A stretch of DNA of 64,000 nt from Thamnaconus septentrionalis (GCA_009823395.1 CM020501.1:28113361-28177360), one strand, 5' to 3'; positions 1 through 14,641 are shown, numbered from the stretch's first letter. Notes: a model not told the origin generated them from the sequence alone. A program made the numbers and translations.

Positions 1-1439
1 CCCGCGCTGACGCGTGCGGGCCAAACGCCGTGTCAAAGTGAAACGTCGGACAATGGAAAGACTTTCAAATGACTCACAAAACGATGGCCCTTCCAAGAGC
101 TTGATATTATCACGCTGTCAAAACAAAACGACACAAAAAAAGACTTTCCAAAGGTCAACGCAAAGCTTCAGTTTGCGCAGTTCATGTGTCACGATATGCA
201 CTTTTTTATGTGTCCTCATAACAAATGATAGTGGCAAACCTTTGGGACTTCAAAAGTGGTGACTGATCAACAATTATTAATTAACTTTTTTTTCTCTCTC
301 TCTTCATTTTCAAGACGTTTTAAATCTTTAAAGAAAAAAAAAGTAATCGTAAAAAATTTATGATTATGAGCGGACAGAAATAATTCAAGGAGAGGTGGAA
401 GGGGGGGAGAAAAAATTAGAAAATTAGATAAAAGCTTTACTTTTTTCTCCCCGGAGGAGCCACTTAGGATGCGGCGTGCAGGTCTCATGTGGCTGTAATT
501 TCCCTGTGATTGGAGACAAAGTGCTCTGAAACGCTGTCATTTGCATGTTATGGCCCCCCACCTCTTCCTCCTCCTTCATCCCGCCACAGCAAAGGAACAG
601 TGCGGAGCCACAACAGTGTCTCCAGCAGAGAGGAAAAACACACCATTCTCTTTCACCCACCCTTTTGTCATCTTAAAGGCTCTATTATTTAAAAAAAAAA
701 TCCATACTGCGGCGGAGTAGTTTTCTTTTTGTTTTGTTGTTTTTTTTTTTTTATTCTTTTGGTCGTTTTTATGCGTCCAACGCGCATCAAGTGGTGAGCT
801 GAACTATCAAAGTGCACCTATCTAAGTATCCATGCAAAACGGCCTCTGTAGGAGGGAGTGATGAGCTAAAAAAAAAGACAAAAAGTACTTGCACGGCCAA
901 AAGAAATTTTTAAAAAAAAAAAGAGACAGGTTCAAAATGACAGACTTTATTATCAAACCACTTTTACTTTTTTGCTCCTCGTGTGCGACTTCAGTGTTTG
1001 ACAGAAACTCAAAGGCGTAAAAAAAACTTTGCGTTCTTGGCCACACAAACCGTGATGATCGTGAAATTTGCACGCAAGAAAGCGCTTTCTCCGCGGACGA
1101 GCTGTCCGTGAAAGTTTCCCAGGTAATATCTCATTGTTTTGCCCGTGCGCTTTCCCGTCATTACCCGCCGCCTTCCCCTCTGCCGCACCTCCCTCTTGCC
1201 CTCGTCTACGCGAGGCAGGGCCACATCATTACTTGTCATTCATTTTCAGCTCTGGTTAATTGCCGGGTGAATTTGCCAACGAGGTCTGACTGTGCGAATT
1301 GAGAAGGGCACGCTTGATAATTGCTGCAATTTAGCGGCTAAAAGTGCTTTTATACTCGGCAAAGATCATTTAAGAGGCACAATGTGCCGTCGGGGCCCGA
1401 GTCGCCTATTTTGAGGCTTCACGTAAAAACAAAGAGCAA

Positions 1440-1474
<35 letters not shown>

Positions 1475-1929
1475 TGAGGCCTGTGTTTTGGGTGCTGTTG
1501 TTTGTGCGACTAGACTGACTACAACATCTAGCACCAACGTCTTGCGTGACTTTCTATCCTTTTATTTGCCTGACAAGGGACAAAACTCAAAGCCCCGTAT
1601 TAACGCGATCTTTAAATTAAAAAGAACCAAGAAAAACGCGTGGAAGAGCACAAGTCGCCTCTGACAGGTCTTGTTGGGACGTTTAATGTCACACAAAAAA
1701 AAGCACAGGGTGGCACTTGGTATCGTTGAGTTCAGAAAGTTTAGGGAAAGAGAAAAGCGCTAATCTGGCCGCTTAATGAAAACACGGTCCTCATATCTGA
1801 CCTTGGCGTCTGCTCCGGGCAAAGGTCGCCAGGGGTCACCGTTGTTTCTGATGGGTGGTCCCCCACCCTCACCCACCCCACCACACCCAGCAAAGTCTGA
1901 CGAGAAAAGGATCACTGAGACGATCGACC

Positions 1930-1982
<53 letters not shown>

Positions 1983-2588
1983 CAAGAGGCCACACGTTGC
2001 GCCCCGGCTGTTTCTTTCTCACGGCAGAGAAAAAACAAAAAACCGGCGGGGTCAAATATCGAGTCGCATCGGGGACGAAAACAGCCACTTCACCTCGGGC
2101 TCGGCTCGGGCTCGGGCTCGGTCAGTCACTCAGACGGCCGCGGAGACAGAGGTTGATGAAAAATGAGCCCTAACAGACGGGTTCGACTCGCGGCCCCTGT
2201 AATTTACTCGACAAATCTCTGATTTCCCCTCCTTCATCTTCAGACTATTTATAGCCGCCGCATTCCTCCCGGAGAATGAAATGATCTCTTTGAGACAGCA
2301 CAATGCCAGAAATAACAGGTTTGGACAAACATTTGCTGAGGCGTGGTGGGCCTGGCTGACCATTACCGAGTTCCACTGCGGTTTCAGCTCCACTGTTTTT
2401 TTCACCTCCCCCCGTTCAGTCCATTTATTCGCCTGTTATTGTGGATGGCGAGCCGGGATTTGTTGGGGGCGGGAAGGACAAAGGAGCTCGTATGAACTCG
2501 GGAGAGAGAACCACTTTTTTCCCCCTGTAGCCAAGACGTCGTCTTCTTCTCCTTCTTCTTCTTTTTCTTCTTCTTCTTCTTCTTACAT

Positions 2589-2620
<32 letters not shown>

Positions 2621-5600
2621 CTTCGCGTCTGCAACTGCTCAGGTGACTCGCGGCGCTCGGACCTCCCTGAGCGCTCGGTTTTCTGTTTACGGTACAATCA
2701 TAAGAGCTCGCCGGGGCAAATAAGACATGTGGCTCAGGCTACGGGCGCACGCAATCATGTGCGCGCCTCTCGCATGCGAAGCGTGTTTAGGTTATGTCAA
2801 CTTTTGTTTATCGAGGCAAAACAAAGATTAGCCTGCGTAGCTTCACGTCCGACTTATTCCGAAAGCCCCGGTTTGTTTAGACAGCGTGCCTTCATTTCCC
2901 AGGGCGTCAAAAACGCCGACCCGGGCCCGTTTTTGTCACGCGTCACACCCAAAAAGGAAAAAGAGAAAAAAAGGGGAGAAAGACGCCCCGCGGCGGACGC
3001 TTTGGAACCCTGCGCTAATGTTTACCGAAAAACGATGCCGGCCCCTAATTCGTAAAAGAATAACAGCGGTGACGGGCGTGCAGAGGCCGGGAGGGCTGTG
3101 ATAAAAAAACAAAACAACAATAACAGCAACAACACAACAATCCCACAGTTGCGGTGTGTTGCATCTCACTCACGTGGGACATCATGGAAAAATTTGAAAG
3201 CAGGAAAAACATTTTTGAGCCGGAGGAAATAAGTTAAAAGTCTGTCACATTTCTTGTTTGTTTGTTTGTTTGTTTGTTTGACAAATGAGCCGTCGAAGCA
3301 ACAGACAACGAGGTATCTGCTCTGGGAGTCCCGGACCTTTTTTAAAAAAAAATGAAGTAGCAGATCATATTCCCGCCATCGAGGGGGCGCTGTGAGCAAT
3401 TTTCAATCCTACGACTAAAAGTCGGTAAAAAATAAACTACAATCATGAAATTCCCACGGGTGTAAAATGTTTAAATGTTTAATAACTGCATCCTCTGCGG
3501 ATGGGGGAGTGGGGGGGCGGGGGGGCTGTCGGGCCCATAGAATGGCATGTACCCCCCCGCCCCCTTTCTGACAGCCCAGCTGTTCATATAGAGTGGATTT
3601 ACTGCAAAAGTTGTCCCACAGTAGTAGGCGTGTTTAGACCACCCCTGTCGTCAGCCAGCAGACTGGAAGTAGAGTCAGCCGACTACAGCCCAGCGTGGAG
3701 CAGATCAGACAGAGAGCCGAGTGGGCCGCTAGCTGGCGGTCTGGCCGCGCTCGCCGTGTTGAAAAACGGCAGCAGCCTTCTGTGTCAAAGATAAAGTCCA
3801 TCCATCTTCGGCCTCCGCCAGAAAAAGTAGCGCATCTACCAGTTGCATAACATCCCCCCCAATCTCGGCTCACCGGGTGAGTTGCCAGTGCGTCACGGCC
3901 CCGGGTTCGGTCACCCGCCGCTGGGTTGTTGTATTCCACACCACCCGCCCCACTCTCCCCAACCCCGAGCCGTTGACAGATGAGGCATCGATCCCGGCTG
4001 CGGAGCCGTGTTTTACACAGGCGTCTTGGAATTCACATGGATGTTTCTCAAACCCGTAAAAGCCACCAAAACATCGTCGTCCCAGACAAAGTTGTCGTCC
4101 TCATGTTTCTCGTTAGCCCAGATATGGTGCTAATAAAGCGCGACCAAAGGCTGCGGTTGCTTTGTTATGTGTCTGTTTGAGTCATTTTCACATTTGCGTA
4201 CAGTCCCCCACCACCCCCCACCCCCACCCCTGTTCTCCCCACTCAGTGACACGTTCACTGTGTCCTTACTTACTGTTTTGAGTCGAGAGCCAAGCTGCTA
4301 CCTCGCACTGGACATCAGCATATGATGCCTTGTGAGGTTTGACCTCAGTGAAGTGAGGTGGAAAACGAGGAAAACGTCAACAACCTGCACAACAAGCACG
4401 ACAGAGGTTCGCAAATGTAACGGAGCTAAGTGAGCAGTGATGACACAAGAGGACTGGAGACGTATTAAATTGTCTTAAACGTGGAATATAACATAAAAAG
4501 CAAGCAAAACACACAAACAAAAACAGAACGATAACTTGAGTAGATTAATTACATATAGATATTTAAAGTTCACCGACTTCTAACTTTTCAAAGTGCAAAT
4601 AAATGTCCGCAGGTAAACATTAGCAAGCTATAACCTAAGCGCTGAAAATGTGGCAAATTTACGAGCGAGTAACTAGCTATCAAAGATGTCGGCTGTATGA
4701 AATCCACAAGATAGAGCTAGTGGCTAGCCGAGGACAATGTTAGTTGTGGCATGTATAGGCCAGTGACTTGCTGCTGGAAATGCAAGACGTTAGAAAAAGT
4801 CAGCCATAGGCAACATTTGCTACCGAGTGGTTAAATGTGGGTAATATTTGCTGTTTGCTAGCTAGCAGCTAGCCGGCAGTGACATGAGGAAACATTTTGG
4901 TAACAAATGGCTAACTATTAGCTGTGGCACGTTAACTGGCAAGTAGCTAGCTGTTGCTGATGTTAGAAAAAAAATTGCTAACTTGTGGCTAGCTCCAGGA
5001 ATGATGTCGGAGACTGCTAAACTACAATACTACAAATACAACCAAAGTAGTTTTGTGAATTTCAATTGTTTGGATATAAACTCAGTCTATTTTAAATAAA
5101 TAAATCAAACAAGAACACACAAATTGTTGGTTATAAGGCAACAAGAGATTTATGGCTTTTTAGCATTTCTACATATCTACAGGACATTGTCTGCGCTCTG
5201 CTTTTTTCCCATGGTTGTTTTCTTTTTGGCCAAAAAGTTCAGGCACAGTGTTGTTGCATTCCGTGGCAACACCCACTTATTTCTCTAAATGCGGACATAT
5301 TCTTTACCGTTTTATGTGCCGGGGCCCTCACTATAGTTAGTGGCCTTTCCACACACTGACCGACAATAAAGTCAATAAACCCAGTCGGTCTCTGGCTGGT
5401 GAGCTGCGAGTCAAGTCTCCCCGCTGGTTCCCTTTTACAGCCTTCAACTTTTTTCTCTCTCTCTGTCTCTGTTTTTAATTGCGTGCGGCAGTGAGAAAAC
5501 ACAAAATCACTTGAAAGCAATCATGAACCCACCACAGTCCTGGTTATTAGAATATTGCATCAAGGCGCTGGCTGATGGGTAATAATTAAAGGTGCGGTAG

Positions 5601-6400
5601 AGAGGGAAGAGTGTCAGAGAGTCGAGGAAATAAAACACCGCAGCGCAGTCGACTGTCAGATATTTGTCAACCGTTTGAGGTGACGCTTGCGCCGTTATTA
5701 TTTTAATCTACTCAAACTTCTGAAGCCTTCACAAAGTGCACGTTATTCATTGTAGCGAGGTCAAACTTGCGAGTTAATTAAAAACAAAACATTATTACAT
5801 TTGCACACAGCTTTTGCAGAAGAATAATAATCATTTAAAATTACAACATGGATGTAATTCTTCTCTCCTCAGTTAAGGTTGACAATTAAACATGTTAGTT
5901 AGGTTTTAAATGAAAATGGAGGAGTTGGAGGAAAAAAAATGCAAATCCCCCCCACTGGCAAAGACGGGTCATTACACCTCTGAAAGACAGCGAAGGTCAG
6001 AGAGGTTTCCGAGGAAGGCAGTTACTGGCAGGAATATCAATAATCTCCTTTTGAGAAACTCTTTAATCTTTACGACTTTGATTTTTTATGTTTGTCGAAT
6101 GCCAAAAAGAACTCATTGTTCGGCATTTTGATGAGCAAAAGGCCTTAAGGTGACGCTGCACACCCAGACGAGGTTGATAAAGAAGCCACTCCCTTTACTT
6201 CTTCTTCTTCTTCTTCCTCTTCTCCATTTGAAATAAACGGTCCATGAGTCTCCTGGGTTTGGAGACGCGCCCGCACAAACACACACGCTGGACTGCCAAT
6301 AGTCGCCGTGCTTATTTACTAGTTTCTGCTCCGTGTGACATTTTGAATAAAACATGCGCGGTGAGGGAGGGCCGACGCAGGCCGAGGGGACGGCGAGTCG
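1..6400. other. Gene-free DNA, left edge
   Basis: Contains microsatellites at 1442, 1926, 2539-2621 and 3255-3281, and a stretch at about 4560-5000 rich in GCTAGC/GCTAAC words that looks like a decayed tandem array. No ORF here has a credible protein. Short ORFs are repeat or random readings. Confidence 0.6.
1926..1981 (+). repeat. (ACAG)n tetranucleotide array
   Basis: About 13 units of GACA. The ORFs reading QTDR and CLSV across it on either strand are artefacts of the repeat. Confidence 0.92.
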
Positions 6401-6511
6401 ACTCATCCTGTGATCATTTCTGATGCGGGATCATGAATTATTTGGCGCCGGGATAACACTAATTTTGCATTAGATTCACGGCCCAGTGCACCGGCAGATT
6501 TTTCACCCCCG

Positions 6512-6547
<36 letters not shown>

Positions 6548-6640
6548 GCGCGCGCACACACGTGCAGATGCGCACATATTTGTTGCCCTGCCCCTTCTGA
6601 CACCCTGTTGTTTGTGTACGTCGAATATGTAGGTCAGAAA

Positions 6641-6677
<37 letters not shown>

Positions 6678-7000
6678 TCCTGTCCCCTTCCCTCCCTTCC
6701 TCGCGTGTTGACTGTACGCAGCAGCACCGCGGACGCACATTGTGCTCGCGAGGTCTCTTGACACGAGTACAAATATGAACCTCGCCCGCGCGCACAAACA
6801 CACACACTTGCGCACACGAGCGCGCGCACACACACACACACACACACGATCCAGCGGTAGGTCAGTTTAATATTTCATTTGGCTGATGGACGGCGTCTGT
6901 TGCTCTGTGAGCCAAACATCATTACGACACACTAAGTGACTTAACTCTAATTAGAGCTGAAAATCACATTAAAGCTGCTCTGCGATACAGAAAGTGGCGC
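6401..7000. promoter_or_regulatory. Candidate conserved non-coding elements 3' of satb2
   Basis: Two islands, 6401-6500 and 6857-6992, are free of simple repeats and rich in TAAT/ATTA homeodomain cores (CTCTAATTAGAG, TGCATTAG, TCATTTGGC). They sit between CA arrays. The look is that of developmental enhancers, but conservation cannot be tested here. Confidence 0.3.
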
Positions 7001-7204
7001 ACCTTTTCCCATCACCGCCGCTCCGGGCTCCATTTGTTTCAATCGTGCCGGGGCCCCGCACGCCGACAGCAGTTCCGCTGCTCAACCACAAGTTAAATCA
7101 AGCTTTTCCCTTTTCCGAAACATTGGCTACGACAAACAGAATTGCGAGACGTAGCTCGGCGCTAATTGCAGCTCATAGTGCATATAAATATATATTTTTT
7201 TTTT

Positions 7205-7206
<2 letters not shown>

Positions 7207-7244
<38 letters not shown>

Positions 7245-7270
7245 GAATTTAATGAATTTATATGCAACGC

Positions 7271-7320
<50 letters not shown>

Positions 7321-7345
7321 ATATATATATACATATATATACATA
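7207..7345 (+). repeat. Compound (TA)n/(GT)n microsatellite
   Basis: Two TA arrays separated by a short spacer, then GT and TA again. Shorter TA arrays occur at 30050-30085 and 43010-43035. Confidence 0.9.
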
Positions 7346-10300
7346 TTTATATTTTTTGTAATCTCAACTGACCTTATTCCCCATCCGTGGTGCACGAGTG
7401 CTATTATTTGGGCGCAAAGGCGTGACTGCCTTCCGCCCGGCGATCCTGCGCGTCCTCCACGTGTGCGAAATGTGCATGTTTGCTGTTTATAATTCATGAG
7501 TGATGTGGGAGTAAACAGCCTCCACTTTGGTAACATGCTTTTGCACTCTGAGCGTGTGCGGCCCTGCCGCGGACCCCCGAAATCAACGGCCTGTTTATTT
7601 CTGCTCCGCGTCTTTGTTCTGCTCTGGACTTGTTTTTTTTTTTTTGTTTTTTAAGCTTTATTTGGTTGATGGAGGGAACTGAGGGATAAAAGAAGAAGAT
7701 GAAAAGAAACCCACAAAGGTTTAAAAGTAGAAAAAAACTAGAAAAAAAAACTCTACTGGGGAGGAGCAGGGGGGCGCTAGACACAAACACCTGATTGTTG
7801 TTATTTTTTGGTTCAAGAGTTTCGTTGATAAGGAAAAATTGGAGAAATTCTGCTTCACAAAATGGATGTTTTTCACAACAACCTTGACCATGAGAGATTT
7901 TGGAGTACTTTCAGATAAGCAGCAGGTGGCGCATTTGCTGTATTACTTCATCGTAACTTTTAATACGTGCGGCTAATTTACTGCGGAATTGTGGGAAAAC
8001 CGACACATTTCTCTTCCAATCGCTCTCGTGAATCGCACTCTTTCGCACTCTACCATAACATTTAATTAGCGCAGTTTCGCACTTGCCCGAAACTACGACG
8101 TCGCAATTCCTCGAACCTGATCCGCGACTTTTTCGGGTCTTGCCTTCGCAGTCCAGCGCCGTCTCAAGTCCTTGTCGGAGAAAAAAAAAAAGTGAACTTC
8201 TCCAAAACGCTGCCGCCGCCCCCGCGAAGAAAGAAAAAAACCCACCCCCCCATCTGTTCCCCCTCGCGCAGCACCGTGCCTTCGCCCGTGGCAGGAGTCG
8301 CGGATGTCCTTGTTTTCTCCTCCCTCCATCCCTCCATCCCTCGCCGAGTTTCCTGCTGAACAGATGCCAGCGCTGGGTAAAGTCCTCTCCAGAGGGGCCC
8401 GCCAGCAGCATATTGGTTTATAATTAATGAAATTAGGGCCGCTGTCTGCCGAGGAAGGGCTCAGGTCCCGGCGTCGGGGATGGGAGGCCTGCACGGCTGC
8501 CAGGAAAGACAGACGACGGGAGGAGATCGAAGAGGACAGACGGGAGGAGGAAGACGGGGCGCTGCTCGTCCTCCGGACCGCCGTCTTACCAAAACGTATT
8601 CGGGGAGGGGGGGAGAGGGGGGTGTCATCTGCACTTGTTTACCGAGGCCGTTAAAGTAACTGCTCGCCTAATCGAATCAAGTCGGCGTGAACGCTCTTCA
8701 CGCGAACCCCCCAAATAGCCGATCGTACCCAAAAAAAAGTCCGTCGATGAGCACGGATCGACGGGTCTGCAAGCCATTTGGAGACGATCGTTAAGCTCTC
8801 AGGAACTATACGGCATTGTTAAATCACTCTTGTTTTCTTTTGGAGTTTTAGGCTCGAAGGTATATCGGCGGCCGGTTTCTCCCCCACACCACCCAAAATC
8901 TGGCGACACAATGGCGTGTAAACGGCCACAGGCACGGAAGGGTTCCTGATATTCTTAATGTTTTGGGTTTTTTCTGGTCCCAAATTTTTATTTAATTTAT
9001 TTTCATTTAATTTAGCTGCCCCAATCTGATCTGTTTAAAAAATAGTAATAGCAGAAAAATTCTGGAGGTTATCCCTGCTAGCCAGCGGGTGGTAACCCTG
9101 TCAATAAAGCTTCTATCTCTCCCCCTTTCAATAGTTCATTACTCTGACCCATCTGAGTTAACGTGCTAGTGGTTTTGTAGCACACTGGCTAATTAATCAA
9201 CACAGGACCCCGTATCGCACAAAATTAGAATGTAAGAACTGACAATGAGGCTAATTCCTGGTTTTGGTGTTAGCGACTCGTTTCCATTTCTAGCAGACAA
9301 CAACTTTTTTTTAATGTCTTTTCTTTTGCACAAAATTTATCGGATAAAGTGAAAGTTTGCTAGCCTGAAACAAGAAGTTTTCTCATGGACTTAAAAAGCA
9401 TCACAGAACATCATGACAAGTTTGACTGCATTTGACTTAGCTTACCCTCCACAGTTCAATACTTCTCTGCTGCAGTTTTGCTGTAGCTTTGATCCACACG
9501 TTGTGTCTCTTTTTTTGTGCTCTTGTTCATGAAGAAGCTCTGGCTTGTATTGTACCAAGGGGGTGGGGTGGGGTGAGGCGGTTAAGGAGCGAGGACCCTG
9601 GTGGACTTCTAAATAAAATTAAAATGTCATGCTATGCAAACATAGATGCCCATGAAATATTCACGCTCAGATTAATAATTTGGTGCATTCTGCATTAAAT
9701 ATTTAACAGTGTTTTGTGTGGATTATCTGACATTTATCAACTTAAGTCTGCTGCTATTAACCCTGACATGCCAGATTAAATATTTTTCCAAATCATTTGG
9801 GTTTATTTCAACTATCTCATAAAACAAAACAAACAAACAAAAGCCGGCCAACTTTTTGCCTCGCTTCACGGCGAGGCGCTGTCGTTTTCCGCTACGTCTA
9901 GAAGAAACTGGCCCGGAGTCAACGGCTCCTTGTGGGACGACAGCAGCAGAGCGAGTGACAGAGGCTCAGGGTGGAGCTGAGGAGCTTCACGGTGACAAGG
10001 CCGACGACGAGCAGGTGAGCTTGATGGTCGACGAGGAGCAGGTGTGGGATCACCTGATCAGGCAGAGCTGTGCAGCTGCAGAGAGCAGGAAAGGGGGGGT
10101 GTCTTAGTGTTTTCTTATGAGATCAGTTTTACACTGTGAATCACAATCTATGCTAAAATAGCGTTACTGCTTGTTTGTCATGCATACTTTGCCCTCGCGG
10201 CGTCATTTGTTGTTTTGTTTTTTTTGTTTTTTGCTGAAATCAATAAGACGAAAAATCGCATGTAGCCAGCAGCCTGCAAGTTGAAATTCAATTTTGCATG

Positions 10301-12058
10301 TGTGCAACATGATGTTATTTATTGTATAGTATTAAGCTTTGCTTGTTCCATATTCAGGTTGAAGCAAAACTTGTTTGGGTCCCGCTTCTTTTCATTGGAG
10401 CAGCTAAAAAAAACACATGAGACGGGAGCTTTTCAAGATGGACGGAAAGGATTTTAGACTTGAAAACCATCGCAACCATTGTAATTTTTCTTTTTCTACC
10501 TTTTTGTGGCAAAAAAAAGACATTTTGACTTTTTTTCCAAAAGGCACTCTGACCCGTCGGCACAACAACCCGGGACTTTTTTTTAACAAGGGCCTTCACT
10601 ACGTGACAGCGAAGGCCGCAAGAATGCCTGGTCCACGAAAGCGAAGCGGACAAAATTGAATTCAGGCGTCATTATTTTTATTTTATGCCCACCCCGGGCT
10701 TTCCCCCTTGCCGTGAAATGTCAAAACGTCCCCTGTGAAAGCGGCTCATTGTGCACGAGCAGGAGAGGAAACGTGAGTTTTGGGCGGTTTTTCTCTTTTT
10801 TCCAAAAGGAGCGACTCCATTAGGCTCCATTTCAGGAGGGGATAATAGCGAGCTAATACCAGTAATCAATGCAAACACGCGCGCACACGCCCCCTACCTA
10901 TTTATGCCTGCTAACCTCGTTTCAGCCACTCGCAGATCTCTCTCTGCTCCCCCACCCCCAGCTTAATCCAGTTAGAGCTGCAGGATCCAGCGGCGGCCGT
11001 TAATGCTCTCCCGCCGCGCTCCGATGCCGCCCGGCTACCTAAAAGCGACACGTCCACTGCTGCGTCCGCCGACTGAGCCAAGGAGATATCGCCAAAAAGC
11101 AAAGAAAAAAGTTTTACATGTTGTGTCTTTTTGCAACGGCTTCGCGGAATCTGTATTTTGCAAACGGCTAAAGGCCTTTGCACAACAAAAAGTGCGTGCT
11201 GTAAATGCTGGGGGGCAGTTGGGAAAGTGCTAATTTAATTGCTAATTTTTCTTCTCACCTATCAGCAAATCATATATTGCATTTCTTGTCTACAAAATAA
11301 CTTGATTTCATCGCAAACTGGAGGGAAAAAATGCAAAATTCAGCTTAATTAAACTCCATGTTATTATACTGTACAGAACTGTATTGCCTCTCAGTGGAGA
11401 CACTTGTAAAATTCAGGACCTGGGAAAGGCTCGGAGCACATTAGCATAATAGCATGTGACACCCAGAGTGGTTTCCTCCCAGGGTTTCGGGATGACGAGG
11501 CCTCGAAGGCTGAGGATTTGTTGCGTTAAACGATGAAGTAAACTCGAGAGAAAAAAAACAAACAAAAAAAACAGAACAAATCAAAACCACTGGGGCCTAA
11601 TGGGAATCACGTCAACATGTCTTCAAGTCTTTATCGGGTTTGCAGAAACACACACACACACACCTGGGTCTTGGCCTGTGTGCGTGTGATTTGGTTAATG
11701 TACAGACTTCCTGGCTCAGCCGCTGATCTGCTGCTTCGGCTCTGGTCCAGTCCAGTCGGTGCCGACCGGGGGCCGAACGGGGCCCGAGGGTCTGGGCCGA
11801 CCAGCCGACCAACCGGCCGACCAGCCCCAACCACTTTGAGGCATCGCGTCGATAAGGCATCTTGTTTGTCTCAAGGCTTCACTGTTATGACATTTGTGCT
11901 GGATCACGTAATAAACAGGCAGCGTGGCTGGCTGGCTGGCATTACCCGACCACTAATTGTTGTAATTGTTAACAGTTGTCGAGGGAGGGAAGGGGGGGAG
12001 GCAGGGTGAGGGGGGGGGTGCTGCATAGAGCCTGGACTGCCTGACCTGGGGACTGCCA

Positions 12059-12108
<50 letters not shown>

Positions 12109-12745
12109 ATGCGAACATGCACGTGAACATGAACTACTTGGCCCTCCTCTATCTGTTTACATTCCAGCTCGGCTTCAAACGTCGGTGATTAGATAGCGGG
12201 GTGGGTCGGAGGGCGGGGGGGTAGAGGGAGGGGCCTCCAGGAGGAAGTAAGGAAAGATTAGAGAAGGAAGGAAGATCATTGAACGCAAATAAAGGAAAGA
12301 AAATGCTACCACACGGCTATTTCACACGTACGCAGATTTTAGCTTGTTTTTTTTTTTAGTTAGCTTCGACACAACTTCCTGTTTACCCGCCCTCCCCTCC
12401 CTCCTCCCTCCCTCTCTCTTTCCGCCACCTAGCAAGCTGCGTCTCAAAGTGAGCCTGAAAATGAATCCAGACAAATTAGAGGGGAGGGGGCGGGGTGGGC
12501 ATGAAGACTGCCGAGCTGTGGCGAAACCCGTGGCGACGCTGCCGAGGAACAGCCGGTGCTAATCGCGACGCCGCGCCGGTTCAGCAGGCCGCGCCGAGGG
12601 AGAAACTGGCGGAGGGGGGGGAGAGCAGCGTGAAATACCCAACACCTGGTGGCCTCCTCGCCTCACAGGGGGCCCACAGCTGGCGTCGGGGAGGAGCCCA
12701 GATGTGACTTCTTCCACGGCGGCAGCAGCGCCGGTCTCCTTGACA
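7346..12745. other. Gene-free DNA
   Basis: No gene or transposon with recognisable ends. GC-rich patches near 8080-8640 and 10900-11060 and a (GT)n at 12061-12107. ORFs of 60-166 codons occur but lack splice or family support. Confidence 0.55.
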
Positions 12746-12958
12746 GTGGTGAGGAGTTTACCTGCCGCTATAGACTCCAATGGGACGGCTAATTATTAGC
12801 CTGGCTGAAGCTAATGTGGCTAACCAACATCTAGCCAGGGAGAGCTGAAAAAAGATCCCGCAAATCTAAGAATTGAAACGTTAACGTGTCAATTGGTGAG
12901 CAGACGAAAAGGTTCGACAGTCTAGGAAGTCCTGGTGGTGGCGTTGGGGGGGCGGAGC
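12746..12958 (+). repeat. Local duplication, unit 1
   Basis: GTGGTGAGGAGTTTACCTGC through AGCCTGGCTGAAGCTAA, AATTGAAACGTTAACGTGTC and GGAAGTCCTGGTGGTGGCGT recur about 347 nt to the right. No gene is recognised in either unit. Confidence 0.75.
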
Positions 12959-13092
12959 TGAGCTTCTTATTGGATGCTGTTATGTGGAGATGACCATGTT
13001 GTAAACAGGCGTCTCCCAATGACAGCCAAGAGAGAGCAACCGACTGCAACAAACAGTGGCGGTGGCGGTCGCGAAGATGCGCCTTTTTGACC

Positions 13093-13319
13093 GTGGTGAG
13101 GAGTTTACCTGCCACTATAGAGTCCACTGGGACGGCTTTATTAGCCTGGCTAAAGCTAACGTGGCTAACCAATGTCTAAACAGAGAGAAAACGACAACAA
13201 AGGCAACAAAAAAAAAAAAAAATCCAGCAAATCTAAGAATTGAAACGTTAACGTGTCAGTTGTTGACCAGACTAAAGGTTTGACCGTCCAGGAAGTCCTG
13301 GTGGTGGCGTCGGGGGGCA
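13093..13319 (+). repeat. Local duplication, unit 2
   Basis: Diverged second copy of 12746-12958 with an added A-rich stretch near 13208-13221. Gaps and substitutions indicate an old event. Confidence 0.75.
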
Positions 13320-14641
13320 GTCTCAGGAACGGCAGCAAGCTTAGCGTTAGTCCAGCGCAGCAGCAGAAAGGGGGAGGACACGCGAACAGCAGTTGGCCAG
13401 GGGAAGTTTTTCGAGCAGATTTTCACATGATACTGAGGCTAAAATAGGCACTCATTGCAGAGTAAAAAAAAAAACACATGCTCCGACGGGGGGATCCAAA
13501 AATAAATTTGCGTGGCCCGCATCGTTCCAAAAACGGAGAGCGAACGCTCTAATTTAGCGACGCATTTATTTGCTTTGCAAACATTGCCCTTTTTTTTTTA
13601 CTAGAACAAATGCGACATGAAACGATCAGTTCTCTACAGTCTATTAGTTTTTTTGATAATTTTTTTTTCAACAACCTGTTGCAAGTTATACATATATATA
13701 AATACATATATATGTATTATGGCTGTTTCCAAAAGATTTGGAATAAATAATATATTGCAGCAGGGGTCCGGGGCAGCTGTGATTACAGGTTTATTTTGCG
13801 TGGGGCTTTCATGATCTCTGTGCATGGGCTAAACTTTGGAATAGAGTTTCAATTCAATCGAGACACTTTTGATACACTCGGTCTTTAAGTAACCCAACAC
13901 AAAAGAGACGAGCGATGACAAAATCGAGCCGCATCGCACCTTCGGTGTGAAGTTTGTGGGGTTGAGGGCGACGGACAAATAGGTCAAGAACCCGTCGGAA
14001 GAGAAAAAAAGAGCCGCAAATGAGGCCACGGTTTTTCCTCAAGTGACGAGATTTTTTTTCTTTCCTCCTTAAAAACCCTGACGAAAATAGTCACACATTC
14101 TCTCATTTGCGTCAATTATTGATGCAATTAAAGTGGAAAAATGGATCCCCCCCGGAACCCGTCCCGAGGACTTCCACTCTGGCGGTGGTAGGGGGCCCCC
14201 ACGGGGGGAGCAGCGAGGCGCTTAAAAGCATCAACGTGCCGGGCCGGGCCGGGCCGTGCCGAGCCACGCCGACGTCCAGGACGCGGCAAAGAAATTAAAT
14301 AAATAAATAAAAAACAGAAACGGCTCCGTTTTTTTTTTTCCAGGGAACCGGCGCGCTCAAAAATCCAAGCCGGGGGGCATTTTCTGGAGACTCTGGAGGC
14401 CCCTTGGCAGAAGGGACCCTGCCCCCCCCCCCCATCCGCACCTCCCTGCCACACATCCATTAAATCTCCGCCAACGCGGCCCCCCCCCACCCTGACTCTG
14501 AGTGAACTCCAGGCACATACGGTGAATCAATCATTAATCGTCGCACTTCAGGGATGGCGCGGACGTCTTTTTCATCGTGTTTTTCTCCTCCTTCTTGGCG
14601 TGAGCACAGACAAATAACGCCAAAGTAAAGCTAAAGTTGAG

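Noticed and set aside
6459..6847. Long CVCVCV/THTHTH reading frames here and at many other CA/GT arrays
   Set aside because: They are translations of dinucleotide repeats with no start, splice or family support.
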